This document shows, piece after piece, positions 34,073-41,806 of a DNA stretch of 64,000 nucleotides. Each line of letters opens with the position of its first letter. The stretch's first letter is position 1. The notes under the pieces were generated by a model. The model saw nothing but the letters and a program-made list of their open reading frames with translations. It was not told where the DNA came from and ran no database searches. The translations under genes and the position numbers were made by a program. The DNA comes from VFJJ01 sp031362415. Its GTDB lineage: Bacteria > Actinomycetota > Acidimicrobiia > IMCC26256 > VFJJ01. Where the stretch lies: contig JANLSK010000056.1 in the NCBI GenBank assembly GCA_031362415.1, positions 1 to 64,000 on the forward strand, written 5' to 3'.

Positions 34073-34679
34073 GCGGCTGCCGATGTTCCCTCTCGGGAGC
34101 CCGCTCGTGCCCGGCATGGGACTGCCCCTGCGGATCTTCGAGCCCCGCTACCGGGCCATGACCGTGGAGGTGCTCACCGGCTCGGGCGAGTTCGGCGTCG
34201 TGCTCATCGAGCGGGGCTTCGAGGTTGGTGGCGGCGACATCCGCTTCGACGTGGGCACCATCGCTCGGATCGTGCGGGCCGGCGAGACGCCCGACGGTCA
34301 GTTCGCGCTCGAGACCGTGGGCACCGAGCGGATCCAGGTTCACGAATGGCTGTCCGAGGATCCATACCCGCTGGCGATGGTCGAGCGGCTCGCCGATCCG
34401 CCAGCGGGGCCCGATGCCCCGACGGCTCGGCACGAGGTCGGACGGCTGCTGCGGCGGGTCCTGGCCCTGCGATCCGAGCTCGGGCATCCCTCGCCCGACG
34501 TGGATCTGCACGACGATCCGGCCGTGGCGTCGTGGCACGCCGCCCTCGTCGCCGGCCTCGGCCCGCTCGACGTTCAGCGGCTCCTGGGCCTACGCGGTCC
34601 CGACGAGCGGCTGGCGGCGGTGGCCGAGAACCTCAAGGAGCTCGGTGAGGTCCTGGAGATGACGTTGCGGGCCGGCTGA
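34050..34679 (+). CDS. LON substrate-binding domain protein
   Basis: A 209-residue protein equal to the N-terminal domain of Lon protease without ATPase or protease parts. LPMFPLGSPLVPGMGLPLRIFEPRY-like spacing at residues 10-35 gives the family signature (PLRIFEPRYR). A helical C-terminal half (KELGEVLEM) follows. Such stand-alone domains are common in actinobacteria; their job is unproven, though some relate to coenzyme or protein turnover. The GTG at 34050 overlaps the synthetase gene by 23 nt, suggesting coupling. Confidence 0.85.
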   Translation: MELPVAPERLPMFPLGSPLVPGMGLPLRIFEPRYRAMTVEVLTGSGEFGVVLIERGFEVGGGDIRFDVGTIARIVRAGETPDGQFALETVGTERIQVHEWLSEDPYPLAMVERLADPPAGPDAPTARHEVGRLLRRVLALRSELGHPSPDVDLHDDPAVASWHAALVAGLGPLDVQRLLGLRGPDERLAAVAENLKELGEVLEMTLRAG

Positions 34680-34693
34680 GCGATCGCGGCTGG

Positions 34694-34699
34694 TAGGTT
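34694..34699 (+). promoter_or_regulatory. -10 box before a 43-codon gene
   Basis: TAGGTT lies 7 nt before the ATG at 34707, the leaderless geometry seen at other starts in the window. Confidence 0.45.
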
Positions 34700-34706
34700 G
34701 CCCGCC

Positions 34707-34838
34707 ATGGACCCCGAGGACGCCTCCCAGGACGCTCGTGACGCTCACGATGCCCGTGATCTCGACGGGCGGGTCTCGGAGCTCGAGGCCGCCGTGGCTG
34801 CCATCGAGGCCGACCTGCACGCCGTCGAGACCGACTGA
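34707..34838 (+). CDS. Small acidic coiled-coil protein, 43 aa
   Basis: ATG at 34707 opens a 43-residue frame, very rich in Asp, Ala and Glu, with a heptad-like segment (DLDGRVSELEAAVAAIEADL) that should form a helix or coiled coil. A -10 box 7 nt upstream supports leaderless expression, and the stop lies 12 nt before the MoaD start, so the two would share a transcript. I do not recognise the family. Confidence 0.5.
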   Translation: MDPEDASQDARDAHDARDLDGRVSELEAAVAAIEADLHAVETD

Positions 34839-34850
34839 CCGGGAACCGGC

Positions 34851-35093
34851 GTGGCTCGACTGCTCCTGTTCGCCCAGGCCCGGGAGATCGCGGGACGGTC
34901 GTCCGACGACGTGGCCGGCTCGACGGTGGCCGAAGTGCTCGCCGCGGCAGTGGCGTCGTACGGCGACGTGTTCGCGACGCTTCTGGAGTGCTCCCGGGTG
35001 TGGGTGAACGGCGACGAACCGCACGACGGTCTCGCCACCGTGGTGGGCGAGACCGACGAGGTGGCCATCATCCCCCCGGTGAGCGGCGGCTGA
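34851..35093 (+). CDS. moaD: MoaD/ThiS-family sulfur carrier protein
   Basis: An 80-residue beta-grasp protein ending in PPVSGG. The C-terminal Gly-Gly is adenylated and thiocarboxylated; in MoaD the sulfur goes to molybdopterin. Internal signatures are LFAQAREIAGR and VWVNGDEP. No moaE, moaB or thi gene is nearby, so the assignment to molybdopterin rather than another sulfur pathway rests on sequence resemblance only. The GTG at 34851 has GGGAA 7 nt upstream. Confidence 0.85.
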   Translation: MARLLLFAQAREIAGRSSDDVAGSTVAEVLAAAVASYGDVFATLLECSRVWVNGDEPHDGLATVVGETDEVAIIPPVSGG

Positions 35094-35108
35094 CCGGAGG
35101 TCGGAGCC

Positions 35109-35834
35109 TCAGCCGAGCACGATCGCGTTCAGGATGATGAACACGACGAGCAAGACGCCGCCGGCGATCAGCGTGTCCTTGTGGGTCTCGAGCATCTTCT
35201 TGGTGGGCCCGGGGCCCGTGCCCTGGATGAGGCCGAGGGCGTTGGCCTCGAAGGCCCCGACGATCACGACCGTGAGGATGAACCAGATGGCCCGTGCGCC
35301 GCCGCCCGGCTGTCCCCCGGTGTAGTTGCCGTGGCCGGCCGCGATCATGAAGAAGAGCATGGTGATCGACAGCAGGGTGTTGGTGCGGGACGCCAGCAGT
35401 GCTTTGCGACCGGCCGGGGCGGCGGCCGGGTCGGGCTCCTGCCCACTGGCCACACGCTCGGCGTTGGCGATCACGACCTGCTGGTTGGGCCAGATCACCA
35501 TCCACACGTTGTAGAACATCACCAACGCCATGATGATGCCGGCCAGCAACGCACTGCCCTGGGGGCGCTTCCAGTACAAGCCCTGCTCTTCGACCGTTCC
35601 GATGATCAACACGCCGAACGCCACCGTGGCCACGGCCGCCCACCGGAACCACCAGAGGGCCTTGACGGCCAGCTTTCGGATGGCATCGGTGCGAGCCGGG
35701 GCCTCCATCTGGGCGAAGGCCGGTACCTGCACCAGGTTGAAGTAGTACAGCAACCCGATCCACGCGATACCGGACAAGACGTGACCGTATCGGAACAAAA
35801 CGCTGTACAACCCGAACTTGTTGAAGAGATCCAT
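35109..35834 (-). CDS. PuuD-like membrane protein (urate oxidase N-terminal family)
   Basis: A 241-residue integral membrane protein with about six helices. The first (FRYGHVLSGIAWIGLLYYFN) carries the family's conserved His and Trp, and later segments (ALWWFRWAAVATV, YNVWMVIWPNQQ) match the urate hydroxylase PuuD N-terminal domain, where His residues are thought to bind haem. Here the C-terminal cytochrome c domain of PuuD is absent. Whether it acts on urate is doubtful; a haem-binding membrane protein is the safer reading. GGGGGAG lies 5 nt before the ATG. Confidence 0.75.
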   Translation of the reverse strand: MDLFNKFGLYSVLFRYGHVLSGIAWIGLLYYFNLVQVPAFAQMEAPARTDAIRKLAVKALWWFRWAAVATVAFGVLIIGTVEEQGLYWKRPQGSALLAGIIMALVMFYNVWMVIWPNQQVVIANAERVASGQEPDPAAAPAGRKALLASRTNTLLSITMLFFMIAAGHGNYTGGQPGGGARAIWFILTVVIVGAFEANALGLIQGTGPGPTKKMLETHKDTLIAGGVLLVVFIILNAIVLG

Positions 35835-35943
35835 GCACTCCCCCTGGTGAGACCCTCAGAAACTGGCGGCACACTATCGCCGTCGCGTGCCGTGCGCACG
35901 GTTCGGTCATCGAGCCCGCGTTGTCGAGGGGCCCCAGGCCGGC

Positions 35944-35976
35944 TACGGTGATGGTCGGCCGGTCCACGGACCGGCC
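35944..35976 (+). promoter_or_regulatory. -10 box followed by a near-perfect palindrome in the M23 gene leader
   Basis: TACGGT (35944-35949) is followed 7 nt later by GGCCGGTCC-AC-GGACCGGCC (35957-35976), two perfect 9-bp arms around 2 nt. If TACGGT is the -10 box, the RNA would begin with this hairpin, 58 nt before the M23 peptidase start. It could stabilise the mRNA or bind a regulator as DNA. Confidence 0.35.
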
Positions 35977-36034
35977 TTCGCATGCTCCAACCGCTCCACC
36001 GAGACACCGGCAGCGCCGCAGCATCTGAATACCT

Positions 36035-37300
36035 ATGACGAACCTCCGACGTTCCTTTCGCTCGGTCGCCGTCGTCCTCGCCGTGGTGCTCGCTGGAGCG
36101 CTCCCAGCCGATGCAGGGACGAAGGAAGACTTCGAGGCCGCTCAGGCCCAGGTCGCCGCGCTGCGAACCGAGGCGGCGGAGGCCAACCAGCGGGTACAGG
36201 ACGCCTATGCCCGCCGCGACGAGCTCCAGGACCAGATCGACGCCGTGAAGGCCGACATCGCGGCCACCCAGCAGCGCGTCGACGAGCTCCAAGCCCGAGC
36301 CGACGATCGTGCGGTCACGGCCTACGTGAGCGGTGCGATCTCCGGGGTCGCCGCGCTCGACGTCGATTCGATCATGGATTCCGCCCGGCGCACGACCCTG
36401 CTCGGGAACCTGGCCTCGGAAGACGCCAACGTGCTCGACTCCCTCACGGTGGCCAACGACGATCGGGAGGCCCAGGAACGGGCGCTCGAGGCACTCGAAG
36501 CCGAGCAGGTCGACATTGCGGCCACGCTCGAGACCGAGGTGGCCGAGGCCCTGGCCAAGCTGGCAGAGGCCCAGGCCCTCGAGGCTGAGATCGAGCAGAA
36601 GTACCAGGCCGAGCTGGCCGCCTACCGAGCCGCGGTCGAGAAACGGCTTCGGGAGGAAGAAGCGAAGCGCGCGGCCGAGGCTGCAGCCCGAGAGCAGGCC
36701 CGGCGAGCGGCCCAGCGGGCCGAACGTGAGCGTCTCGCCGCCGAGAAGGCCGCCAGCGACGCCACCAGCACCACCACCACGACCGTCGCCCCCACGGGGC
36801 CCGACGGCAGCACATTGCCGCCCACCACGGCTCCAGCCGGCCCCACCGGCACCGGCACCGGTGGCGGCGCCAACACCGTCACCGGCACCACGACTGACGG
36901 CGACTGGTTGCCGACCACCGCATGGTCGTGCCCGCAACCGGGTTCCGCCTTCTTCAACTCGTGGGGCGCGCCCCGCTCGGGCGGGCGGCGACACCAGGGC
37001 GTCGATCTGATGATCGCCGAAGGCAGCCCCGTCATCGCGGTGGTCGGAGGGTCGGTGAGTCACCGAAATGGGGGGCTCGCCGGGGTCGGGGCCTGGCTGA
37101 ACGGCGACGACGGCAACACGTACTTCTACGCCCACCTGCTCGAAGACTCGGTCACCGACGGCCGGGTCGAGCGGGGCGCGGCGTTCGCCAAATCGTCCGA
37201 CAGCGGCAACGCCCGAGGTGTGCCCCACACCCACTTCGAGATCCACCCCGGCGGCGGCAAGGCCGTCAACCCCTACCCCGCCGCCGCCGCGTACTGCTGA
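36035..37300 (+). CDS. Secreted coiled-coil M23 peptidase (EnvC/RipC-like)
   Basis: A 421-residue exported protein. A signal peptide (about 1-27, ending ALPADAG) precedes a coiled coil (about 28-245) with many Glu, Gln, Ala and Arg heptads, a Thr/Pro linker and a C-terminal LytM/M23 domain (about 291-421). The zinc ligands are intact: His320 and Asp324 (RRHQGVDLMI), His398 and His400 (PHTHFEIHP). This is the plan of cell-division hydrolases or their activators. Since the metal site is complete, direct peptidoglycan endopeptidase activity is likely. A run of seven T follows the stop codon. Confidence 0.9.
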   Translation: MTNLRRSFRSVAVVLAVVLAGALPADAGTKEDFEAAQAQVAALRTEAAEANQRVQDAYARRDELQDQIDAVKADIAATQQRVDELQARADDRAVTAYVSGAISGVAALDVDSIMDSARRTTLLGNLASEDANVLDSLTVANDDREAQERALEALEAEQVDIAATLETEVAEALAKLAEAQALEAEIEQKYQAELAAYRAAVEKRLREEEAKRAAEAAAREQARRAAQRAERERLAAEKAASDATSTTTTTVAPTGPDGSTLPPTTAPAGPTGTGTGGGANTVTGTTTDGDWLPTTAWSCPQPGSAFFNSWGAPRSGGRRHQGVDLMIAEGSPVIAVVGGSVSHRNGGLAGVGAWLNGDDGNTYFYAHLLEDSVTDGRVERGAAFAKSSDSGNARGVPHTHFEIHPGGGKAVNPYPAAAAYC

Positions 37301-37408
37301 TTTTTTTGGGGCGGGCCTCGGGCCTCCGGCCATCCCGCCGGTGTGGTTCGAGGGGGGTGCGGGGGCCGGTAACGTGGGGGAACCTGTCCGGCTGCCCGGA
37401 GCTCACTG

Positions 37409-37924
37409 ATGCCGATCACCCGTCTCGAACGTATTCGTCAAGCCGACTACCTCGTCGACCTCGAAAGCCGATCCACCGACGACCTGCGGCGCATGCGCGA
37501 CGACTGCGTCGAGCTGGAGACCGAGGCCAGCTACCTGCGCCGCATGGCCCAGGGGCGCATCGACATCCTCCGCTCCGAGCAGACCCGCCGGGAAGCGGGC
37601 GAGGGCGGCTCGCTCGACGGGCTCATCAACGATCTGCCCCGCATCCTGGCCGGCGACGCACCCCGATCCGATGCCACCCACAGCCGCATCCCGGCGCTGA
37701 TGGGCCCCCCCGAGACCGAGGAGCTCCGAGGGCTGTTCCCCGAGCTCAACGGCGACGCGACCCTCGCCAACGTGCCCTCCTTGTCCGATCCCGACCTCGA
37801 TGGGGCCCTCGAACGCTTCGGCGAGGCCGAACGGGCGGTGTCGTCCATCCGGCGCGAGCTCCACGGCGTGATCGACGCCATCGAGGCCCAGCTCACCAAG
37901 CGCATCCAGGCTGGCGTCGAGTAA
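37409..37924 (+). CDS. rsiG: RsiG-like c-di-GMP-binding anti-sigma factor
   Basis: A 171-residue helical protein. It carries the c-di-GMP motif E-x3-S-x2-R-x3-Q-x3-D exactly at Glu37, Ser41, Arg44, Gln48, Asp52, and a second copy at Glu141, Ser145, Arg148, His152, Asp156 in which Gln is His. In Streptomyces venezuelae RsiG, two such helices pair as a coiled coil, bind two c-di-GMP molecules and hold the sigma factor WhiG. The two-motif plan and the RsiG-like start (LERIRQADYLVDLESRS) support homology. WhiG is not in the window. The gene lies between the M23 peptidase and mshA, with a TAACGT box upstream. Confidence 0.82.
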   Translation: MPITRLERIRQADYLVDLESRSTDDLRRMRDDCVELETEASYLRRMAQGRIDILRSEQTRREAGEGGSLDGLINDLPRILAGDAPRSDATHSRIPALMGPPETEELRGLFPELNGDATLANVPSLSDPDLDGALERFGEAERAVSSIRRELHGVIDAIEAQLTKRIQAGVE

Positions 37925-38055
37925 CACCGAACGGCGCCGCACGCACCGGGCGCGTCAGATGCACCAATTGCCGGGAATCGAACGGCGTGATCGACGGTTC
38001 AAGCGAACGGCCGCCCGGGATCGGACGGGTCCGCCTCGCTAGCATCCGACGGATT

Positions 38056-39291
38056 ATGCCCGTGAGTCGTCTGGCCATCGTGAGCTTCCACACATCGCCG
38101 CTGGCCCAGCCGGGCATCGGTGACGGTGGCGGCATGAACGTGTACGTCGATTCCCTGGCCCGGGGTCTGGCTCGTGCTGGCGTGCACTGCGACGTGCTCA
38201 CCCGGGCCGAGGCCTCGGGCCAAGATCCGGTCGTCGAGGTCGAGCCGGGGTACGTCGTGCGCCATCTGCGGGCCGGCCCGCTCCGCCCGGTGCCCAAGGA
38301 AGAGCTGCTGGGCCTGGTCCCCGAGTTCACCGACCGGATGGTCGAGCTGTACCGCCGCGACGATCGCCTCCGGCCCGATCTTCTGCACGGCAACTACTGG
38401 CTCTCGGGCCTGGCGTCGCACCGGGCCAAGCACGAGCTCGACCTGCCCATGGTGGCGACCTTCCACACCCTGGCCCGGGTCAAGGCCGAGACCGCGGCCG
38501 CTGACGAGCCCGAGCTCCGGGCCCGCAGCGAGGCCGAGATCGTCCGCTGCAGCGATCTCATCCTGGCCTCGACGCCCGAGGAGGCCGACCAGTTGGCTTC
38601 GTTGTACGACGCCGACCGGAATCGCATCGAGATCGTGCCCCCCGGCGTCGACCATCACGTCTTCCGGCCTGGCGATCGGCGGGCGGCTCGGACCATGCTC
38701 GGCCTCGATGGGCGCAACGTGGTGCTGTTCGTCGGTCGTATCCAGCCTCTCAAGGGTCTGGAGCTGGCGGTTCGGGCCTTCGCCCAGATCGCCCGGAACG
38801 ACCCGTCGGCCGTCCTGGTGGTGATCGGGGGTCCAAGCGGCGCCGATGGACCGGCCGAGCTGGCCCGGGCCCAGGCCGTCGTCACCGAGCATGGGCTCAG
38901 CGCCCGCGTCCAGTTCCATCCTCCGCAGCCCCACGAGCGCCTCGTCACCTGGTATCGGGCTGCCGACGTGTGCCTCGTCCCCTCGCGGGCCGAGTCGTTC
39001 GGGCTGGTCGCGCTGGAGGCTGCCGCCTCGGGCACCCCGGTGGTCGCCGCCGCCGTCGGCGGTCTGCGCTCGATCATCCACGACGGGCTCACGGGTGTGC
39101 TCGTCGACGGCCGCGACCCGGCCGACTTCGCTGCCCCGCTCGAACGCCTCCTGCGCGATCCCGAGCGCCGGATCGAGATGGGACTCAGCGCCGCGGCCTC
39201 GGCCCGTCGATACTCGTGGGACATGACGGCCGTCCGGCTGCGTCGTCTCTACGCCGACGTGATCGCCCGAACCCCGGTCCGATGCTTCTGA
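38056..39291 (+). CDS. mshA: GT4 glycosyltransferase, MshA-like (mycothiol biosynthesis)
   Basis: A 411-residue GT-B enzyme. GIGDGGGMNVYVDSLARGLA near the N-terminus matches the MshA loop that binds inositol phosphate and UDP-GlcNAc; the donor site is shown by LFVGRIQPLKGLELA, VPSRAESFGLVALEAAASGTP and GLRSIIHDGLTG. MshA makes the first mycothiol intermediate. The next gene is YbjN-like, the same order as Rv0486-Rv0487 in mycobacteria, which strengthens the call over a general GT4. A TAGCAT box ends 10 nt before the ATG at 38056; GTG at 38062 is a possible alternative. Confidence 0.82.
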   Translation: MPVSRLAIVSFHTSPLAQPGIGDGGGMNVYVDSLARGLARAGVHCDVLTRAEASGQDPVVEVEPGYVVRHLRAGPLRPVPKEELLGLVPEFTDRMVELYRRDDRLRPDLLHGNYWLSGLASHRAKHELDLPMVATFHTLARVKAETAAADEPELRARSEAEIVRCSDLILASTPEEADQLASLYDADRNRIEIVPPGVDHHVFRPGDRRAARTMLGLDGRNVVLFVGRIQPLKGLELAVRAFAQIARNDPSAVLVVIGGPSGADGPAELARAQAVVTEHGLSARVQFHPPQPHERLVTWYRAADVCLVPSRAESFGLVALEAAASGTPVVAAAVGGLRSIIHDGLTGVLVDGRDPADFAAPLERLLRDPERRIEMGLSAAASARRYSWDMTAVRLRRLYADVIARTPVRCF

Positions 39292-39728
39292 GCCACGAGG
39301 CCCAGGAGACTCGGGCCCATCAGCTGCTCGTCGAGTACCTGGAAGGGACGATCGCCCGGGAGCCCTGGATCCAGCACGTCGAGCACGATCCCGAGCTCCG
39401 CCGCTGGTACGTGCGCTTCGGCTGCGACGGACGCGACGCCGCGACCATCTCCTTCGACCTTCACCAGCGCACGCTCCGCTACGAGCTGTACTTCCTTCCT
39501 GCGCCCCCCGAGCCCCGGATCGAGCTGTACGAGTGGCTCCTCCGGCGCAACCACGGCCTCTATGGCGCCCGGTTCTCGCTCGGCCCCGACGGCGACGTGT
39601 ACCTCACCGGCCGGGTCGCGCTCGAGCACCTCGACGCCGTCGAGCTCGACCGGATCATCGGTGTGCTCTACCAGCTCACCGAGACGTGGTTCCAGCCCGC
39701 CATCGCCCTGGCGTTTCGGCGGGAATGA
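39282..39728 (+). CDS. YbjN-domain protein
   Basis: A 148-residue protein with the YbjN fold. Segments YVRFGCDGRDAATISFDLH, LYEWLLRRNHGLYGARFSL and LDRIIGVLYQLTETWF are typical of the actinobacterial group next to mshA. The related fold serves as a type III secretion chaperone, but here the function is unknown. The ATG lies inside the end of mshA (10-nt overlap), so it is coupled to mshA translation. Confidence 0.82.
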   Translation: MLLSHEAQETRAHQLLVEYLEGTIAREPWIQHVEHDPELRRWYVRFGCDGRDAATISFDLHQRTLRYELYFLPAPPEPRIELYEWLLRRNHGLYGARFSLGPDGDVYLTGRVALEHLDAVELDRIIGVLYQLTETWFQPAIALAFRRE

Positions 39729-39881
39729 CCGTTTCGCAGGCCTGAGCGGAAGGCCCGGGTTGGCGCGACGCGAGGTGTCGTTCCGACGACGCCTGCGATG
39801 GTGCGCCGGGCGTGTCACGGGGACTACCGTGTCAGGTACAGCGATCGGAAGCCGGCTGTCATGAGGCCATCAGGTCAGGGC

Positions 39882-39899
39882 TTGTGAGCGTGTTCACGA
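39882..39899. promoter_or_regulatory. Rex operator upstream of the b6f-like operon
   Basis: TTGTGAGCGTGTTCACGA matches the Rex consensus TTGTGAA-N4-TTCACAA at 12 of 14 specified positions and has correct length and symmetry. It lies 114 nt before the first gene of the cytochrome operon. A TACCGT box at 39825-39830 could be the promoter, placing the site just downstream of the RNA start. The rest of the 284-nt gap holds nothing else recognised. Rex represses respiratory genes when NADH is low relative to NAD+. Confidence 0.7.
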
Positions 39900-40012
39900 G
39901 CGCCCGGGGCAACCGACCCGAGCGCAGAGCACCCTGCGCCGAGATACACACGAGAGGGAGGCGACTCCATGGGGCGATGTGAGCGGGAGAGCGCCGAGGT
40001 GGGGTGCCTGCG

Positions 40013-40543
40013 ATGAGCACGCTGCTCGCGATCAAGATCGAGATCACCTGGGACACCATCAACCCCGTGCAGTGGTCGGGGCCGGCCACTCGCCTGAACG
40101 TCTCGATCATCCTCCTCGTGCTCTTCGTGGCCGCGTTCATGGGTATCATCAAGCGCAAGCCCAAGCCCGAGACCGAGGCCACGTGGGCCGGCTCGATGGC
40201 CTTGGCCGTGCTGGTGTTCGCCGGCATGATGCTGGGCTACGGCGTGGTTCCCCACGAGTGGCTCACCTATGCCGACACCATCTTGGAGTGGAACGACGAC
40301 AAGTTCCTCTTCCAACACACAGACAACGTCCCCACCGACTTCACGCTGCGGGCGCTGCGCGACATCGTCGCCACCGTGATCTACGTGGTCGTGCTCGTCG
40401 GTAACGTCGTCATGTTCGGCATGTGGCAGAAGCGCCCCACCGCCGCGGCACTGGCCGCCTCCCAGGCCAAGGCCGTCGAGGGTGGCGGCTCCCGTCCCGG
40501 TGGCATGTCCCGCTTCGGCCGTCCCATCACCAAGAAGGCCTGA
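40013..40543 (+). CDS. Membrane protein of the cytochrome operon, three helices
   Basis: A 176-residue protein with about three transmembrane helices: about 20-42 (LNVSIILLVLFVAAFMGII), 60-82 (MALAVLVFAGMMLGYGVV) and 125-148. Between helices two and three is an outer loop with PHEWLTYADTILEWNDD. The C-terminus is basic and Gly/Ser-rich. I recognise no family, but it opens the operon that encodes ferredoxin and the cytochrome b/Rieske subunits and ends only 7 nt before the ferredoxin gene. It is therefore a probable accessory or core subunit. GAGGTGGGG precedes ATG 40013; GTG 40004 is an alternative. Confidence 0.75.
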   Translation: MSTLLAIKIEITWDTINPVQWSGPATRLNVSIILLVLFVAAFMGIIKRKPKPETEATWAGSMALAVLVFAGMMLGYGVVPHEWLTYADTILEWNDDKFLFQHTDNVPTDFTLRALRDIVATVIYVVVLVGNVVMFGMWQKRPTAAALAASQAKAVEGGGSRPGGMSRFGRPITKKA

Positions 40544-40550
40544 GCGCCTC

Positions 40551-40973
40551 ATGGCCCGGTCCGACGCCAACCCGCCGATGCCCGAGTTCTCCTCGGCGTA
40601 TCACCTCCAGGAGGTCGACCCGTCGTGGTTGACCCAGGCGGTGAAGCCCAAGCAGTTCCTGCACATTGATCAGCAGGAATGCATCATGTGCGAGGGCTGT
40701 GTCGACATCTGCCCGTGGAAGTGCATCCACATGCTCTCGGTCGATGCCATCGAGGGCGCGGTCAACACCGATCGGCCCGGCGACGATCCGGCCGACACCG
40801 TGTTCTTCGTGGTGGACGAGGACGTGTGCACGCGCTGCGCACTGTGCGTCGACCGCTGCCCGACCGGTGTGATCATCCTGGGCAAGACCGTCGCCGGTGG
40901 CGTGGGCACGGTCAAGGGCGATCCGCACCAGCGAGACAACAACCACGGCTACGCCTACGGCCTGCGGTTCTAA
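40551..40973 (+). CDS. 2x[4Fe-4S] ferredoxin-type protein
   Basis: A 140-residue iron-sulfur protein. Cluster 1 ligands are Cys44, Cys47, Cys50 and Cys54 (CIMCEGCVDICP), with an extra Cys58; cluster 2 ligands are Cys93, Cys96, Cys99 and Cys103 (CTRCALCVDRCP). Between them lies an insertion of about 30 residues, and a 40-residue N-terminal extension (YHLQEVDPSWLTQAVKP) may dock to a partner. Because it sits between a membrane protein and cytochrome b in one operon, it probably brings electrons to or takes them from the quinone complex. An NrfC- or NuoI-like role is less likely given cluster number and size. Confidence 0.9.
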   Translation: MARSDANPPMPEFSSAYHLQEVDPSWLTQAVKPKQFLHIDQQECIMCEGCVDICPWKCIHMLSVDAIEGAVNTDRPGDDPADTVFFVVDEDVCTRCALCVDRCPTGVIILGKTVAGGVGTVKGDPHQRDNNHGYAYGLRF

Positions 40974-40984
40974 GGGGGACCTGG

Positions 40985-41758
40985 GTGGCGAACGGAACTG
41001 GCGACGGGCTCAAGACCAAGATGCTTGAGCAGTCGGAGAAGATGAAGGCATCACAGGCCTGGGGCGCGATCTTCCGCCCCGGCTCGGTGTTCCGCAAGGG
41101 GTACACCGACAGCCCCCGAAACCGGTCGTACGTGATCATGAACAGCGTGCTCTACCACCTCCACCCCGTAAAGGTGAAGCGCCACGCGGTCAAGGTCTCC
41201 TACACCCTGTGCCTGGGTGGCCTGTCGTTCTTCTTGTTCATCCTGCTCACGGTCACGGGCATCTTCTTGATGTTCTTCTACCGACCGACCGCCGCCCAGG
41301 CGTGGGACGACGTGAAGACCCTCGAGACGGCCGTCACCTTCGGCTCGCTGGTGCGCAACATGCACCGATGGGCCGCGCACCTCATGGTGCTGTCGGTGTT
41401 CTTGCACATGGCCCGGGTCTTCTACCACGGGGCGTACAAGCCGCCTCGCGAGTTCAACTGGGTGATCGGCGTCATGCTGCTCATGCTCACCCTGTTGCTC
41501 TCGTTCACCGGCTACCTGCTGCCCTGGGACCAGTTGGCCCTGTGGGCGGTCACGGTGGGCACGAACATGATGGGCTACACGCCGGTCTTCGGTCGAGAGG
41601 TGCGCTTCGTGCTCCTCGGCGGTAAGGAGATCGACTCCCCGACGTTGTTGCGCTGGTACGTCCTCCACGTCTTGATGCTGCCCTTCGTCATCGTCATCTT
41701 CATGGCGATCCACTTCTGGCGAGTCCGCAAGGACGGCGGCATCTCCGGTCCTCTGTGA
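40985..41758 (+). CDS. Cytochrome b6-type subunit with candidate haem c(n) cysteine
   Basis: A 257-residue four-helix cytochrome b N-terminal half. Haem ligands are His127/His141 (14 apart) in helix B and His228/His243 (15 apart) in helix D; the 15-residue spacing is the b6f type. Cys76 in TLCLGGL aligns with the b6 cysteine that binds the extra haem c(n). FYRPT, YLLPWDQ and the C-terminal RKDGGISGPL also match b6 closely. The 60-residue N-terminal extension is hydrophilic. GTG at 40985 follows AGGGGGA by 6 nt. It pairs with the subunit IV-like gene downstream, so this is a split cytochrome b rather than the fused QcrB usual in actinobacteria. Confidence 0.93.
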   Translation: MANGTGDGLKTKMLEQSEKMKASQAWGAIFRPGSVFRKGYTDSPRNRSYVIMNSVLYHLHPVKVKRHAVKVSYTLCLGGLSFFLFILLTVTGIFLMFFYRPTAAQAWDDVKTLETAVTFGSLVRNMHRWAAHLMVLSVFLHMARVFYHGAYKPPREFNWVIGVMLLMLTLLLSFTGYLLPWDQLALWAVTVGTNMMGYTPVFGREVRFVLLGGKEIDSPTLLRWYVLHVLMLPFVIVIFMAIHFWRVRKDGGISGPL

Positions 41759-41806
41759 GGCCGGTCACGGTGTCTCTGTTCATGCGACCCTTCCTGGGAG
41801 CAGGCA

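Noticed and set aside
35109..35834. Full urate hydroxylase PuuD
   Set aside because: Only the membrane N-terminal domain is present; the cytochrome c domain and other purine genes are missing, so urate oxidation is not claimed.
37298..37309. Run of seven T after the M23 peptidase stop as a rho-independent terminator
   Set aside because: No stable hairpin ends just before the T-run; the CCCGCC/GGGCGGG pairing spans it instead.
36922..38055. Long open frame continuing upstream of the mshA start
   Set aside because: Its residues are Arg/Pro-rich and it runs through the M23 and rsiG genes in another frame; MshA homology begins at 38056.
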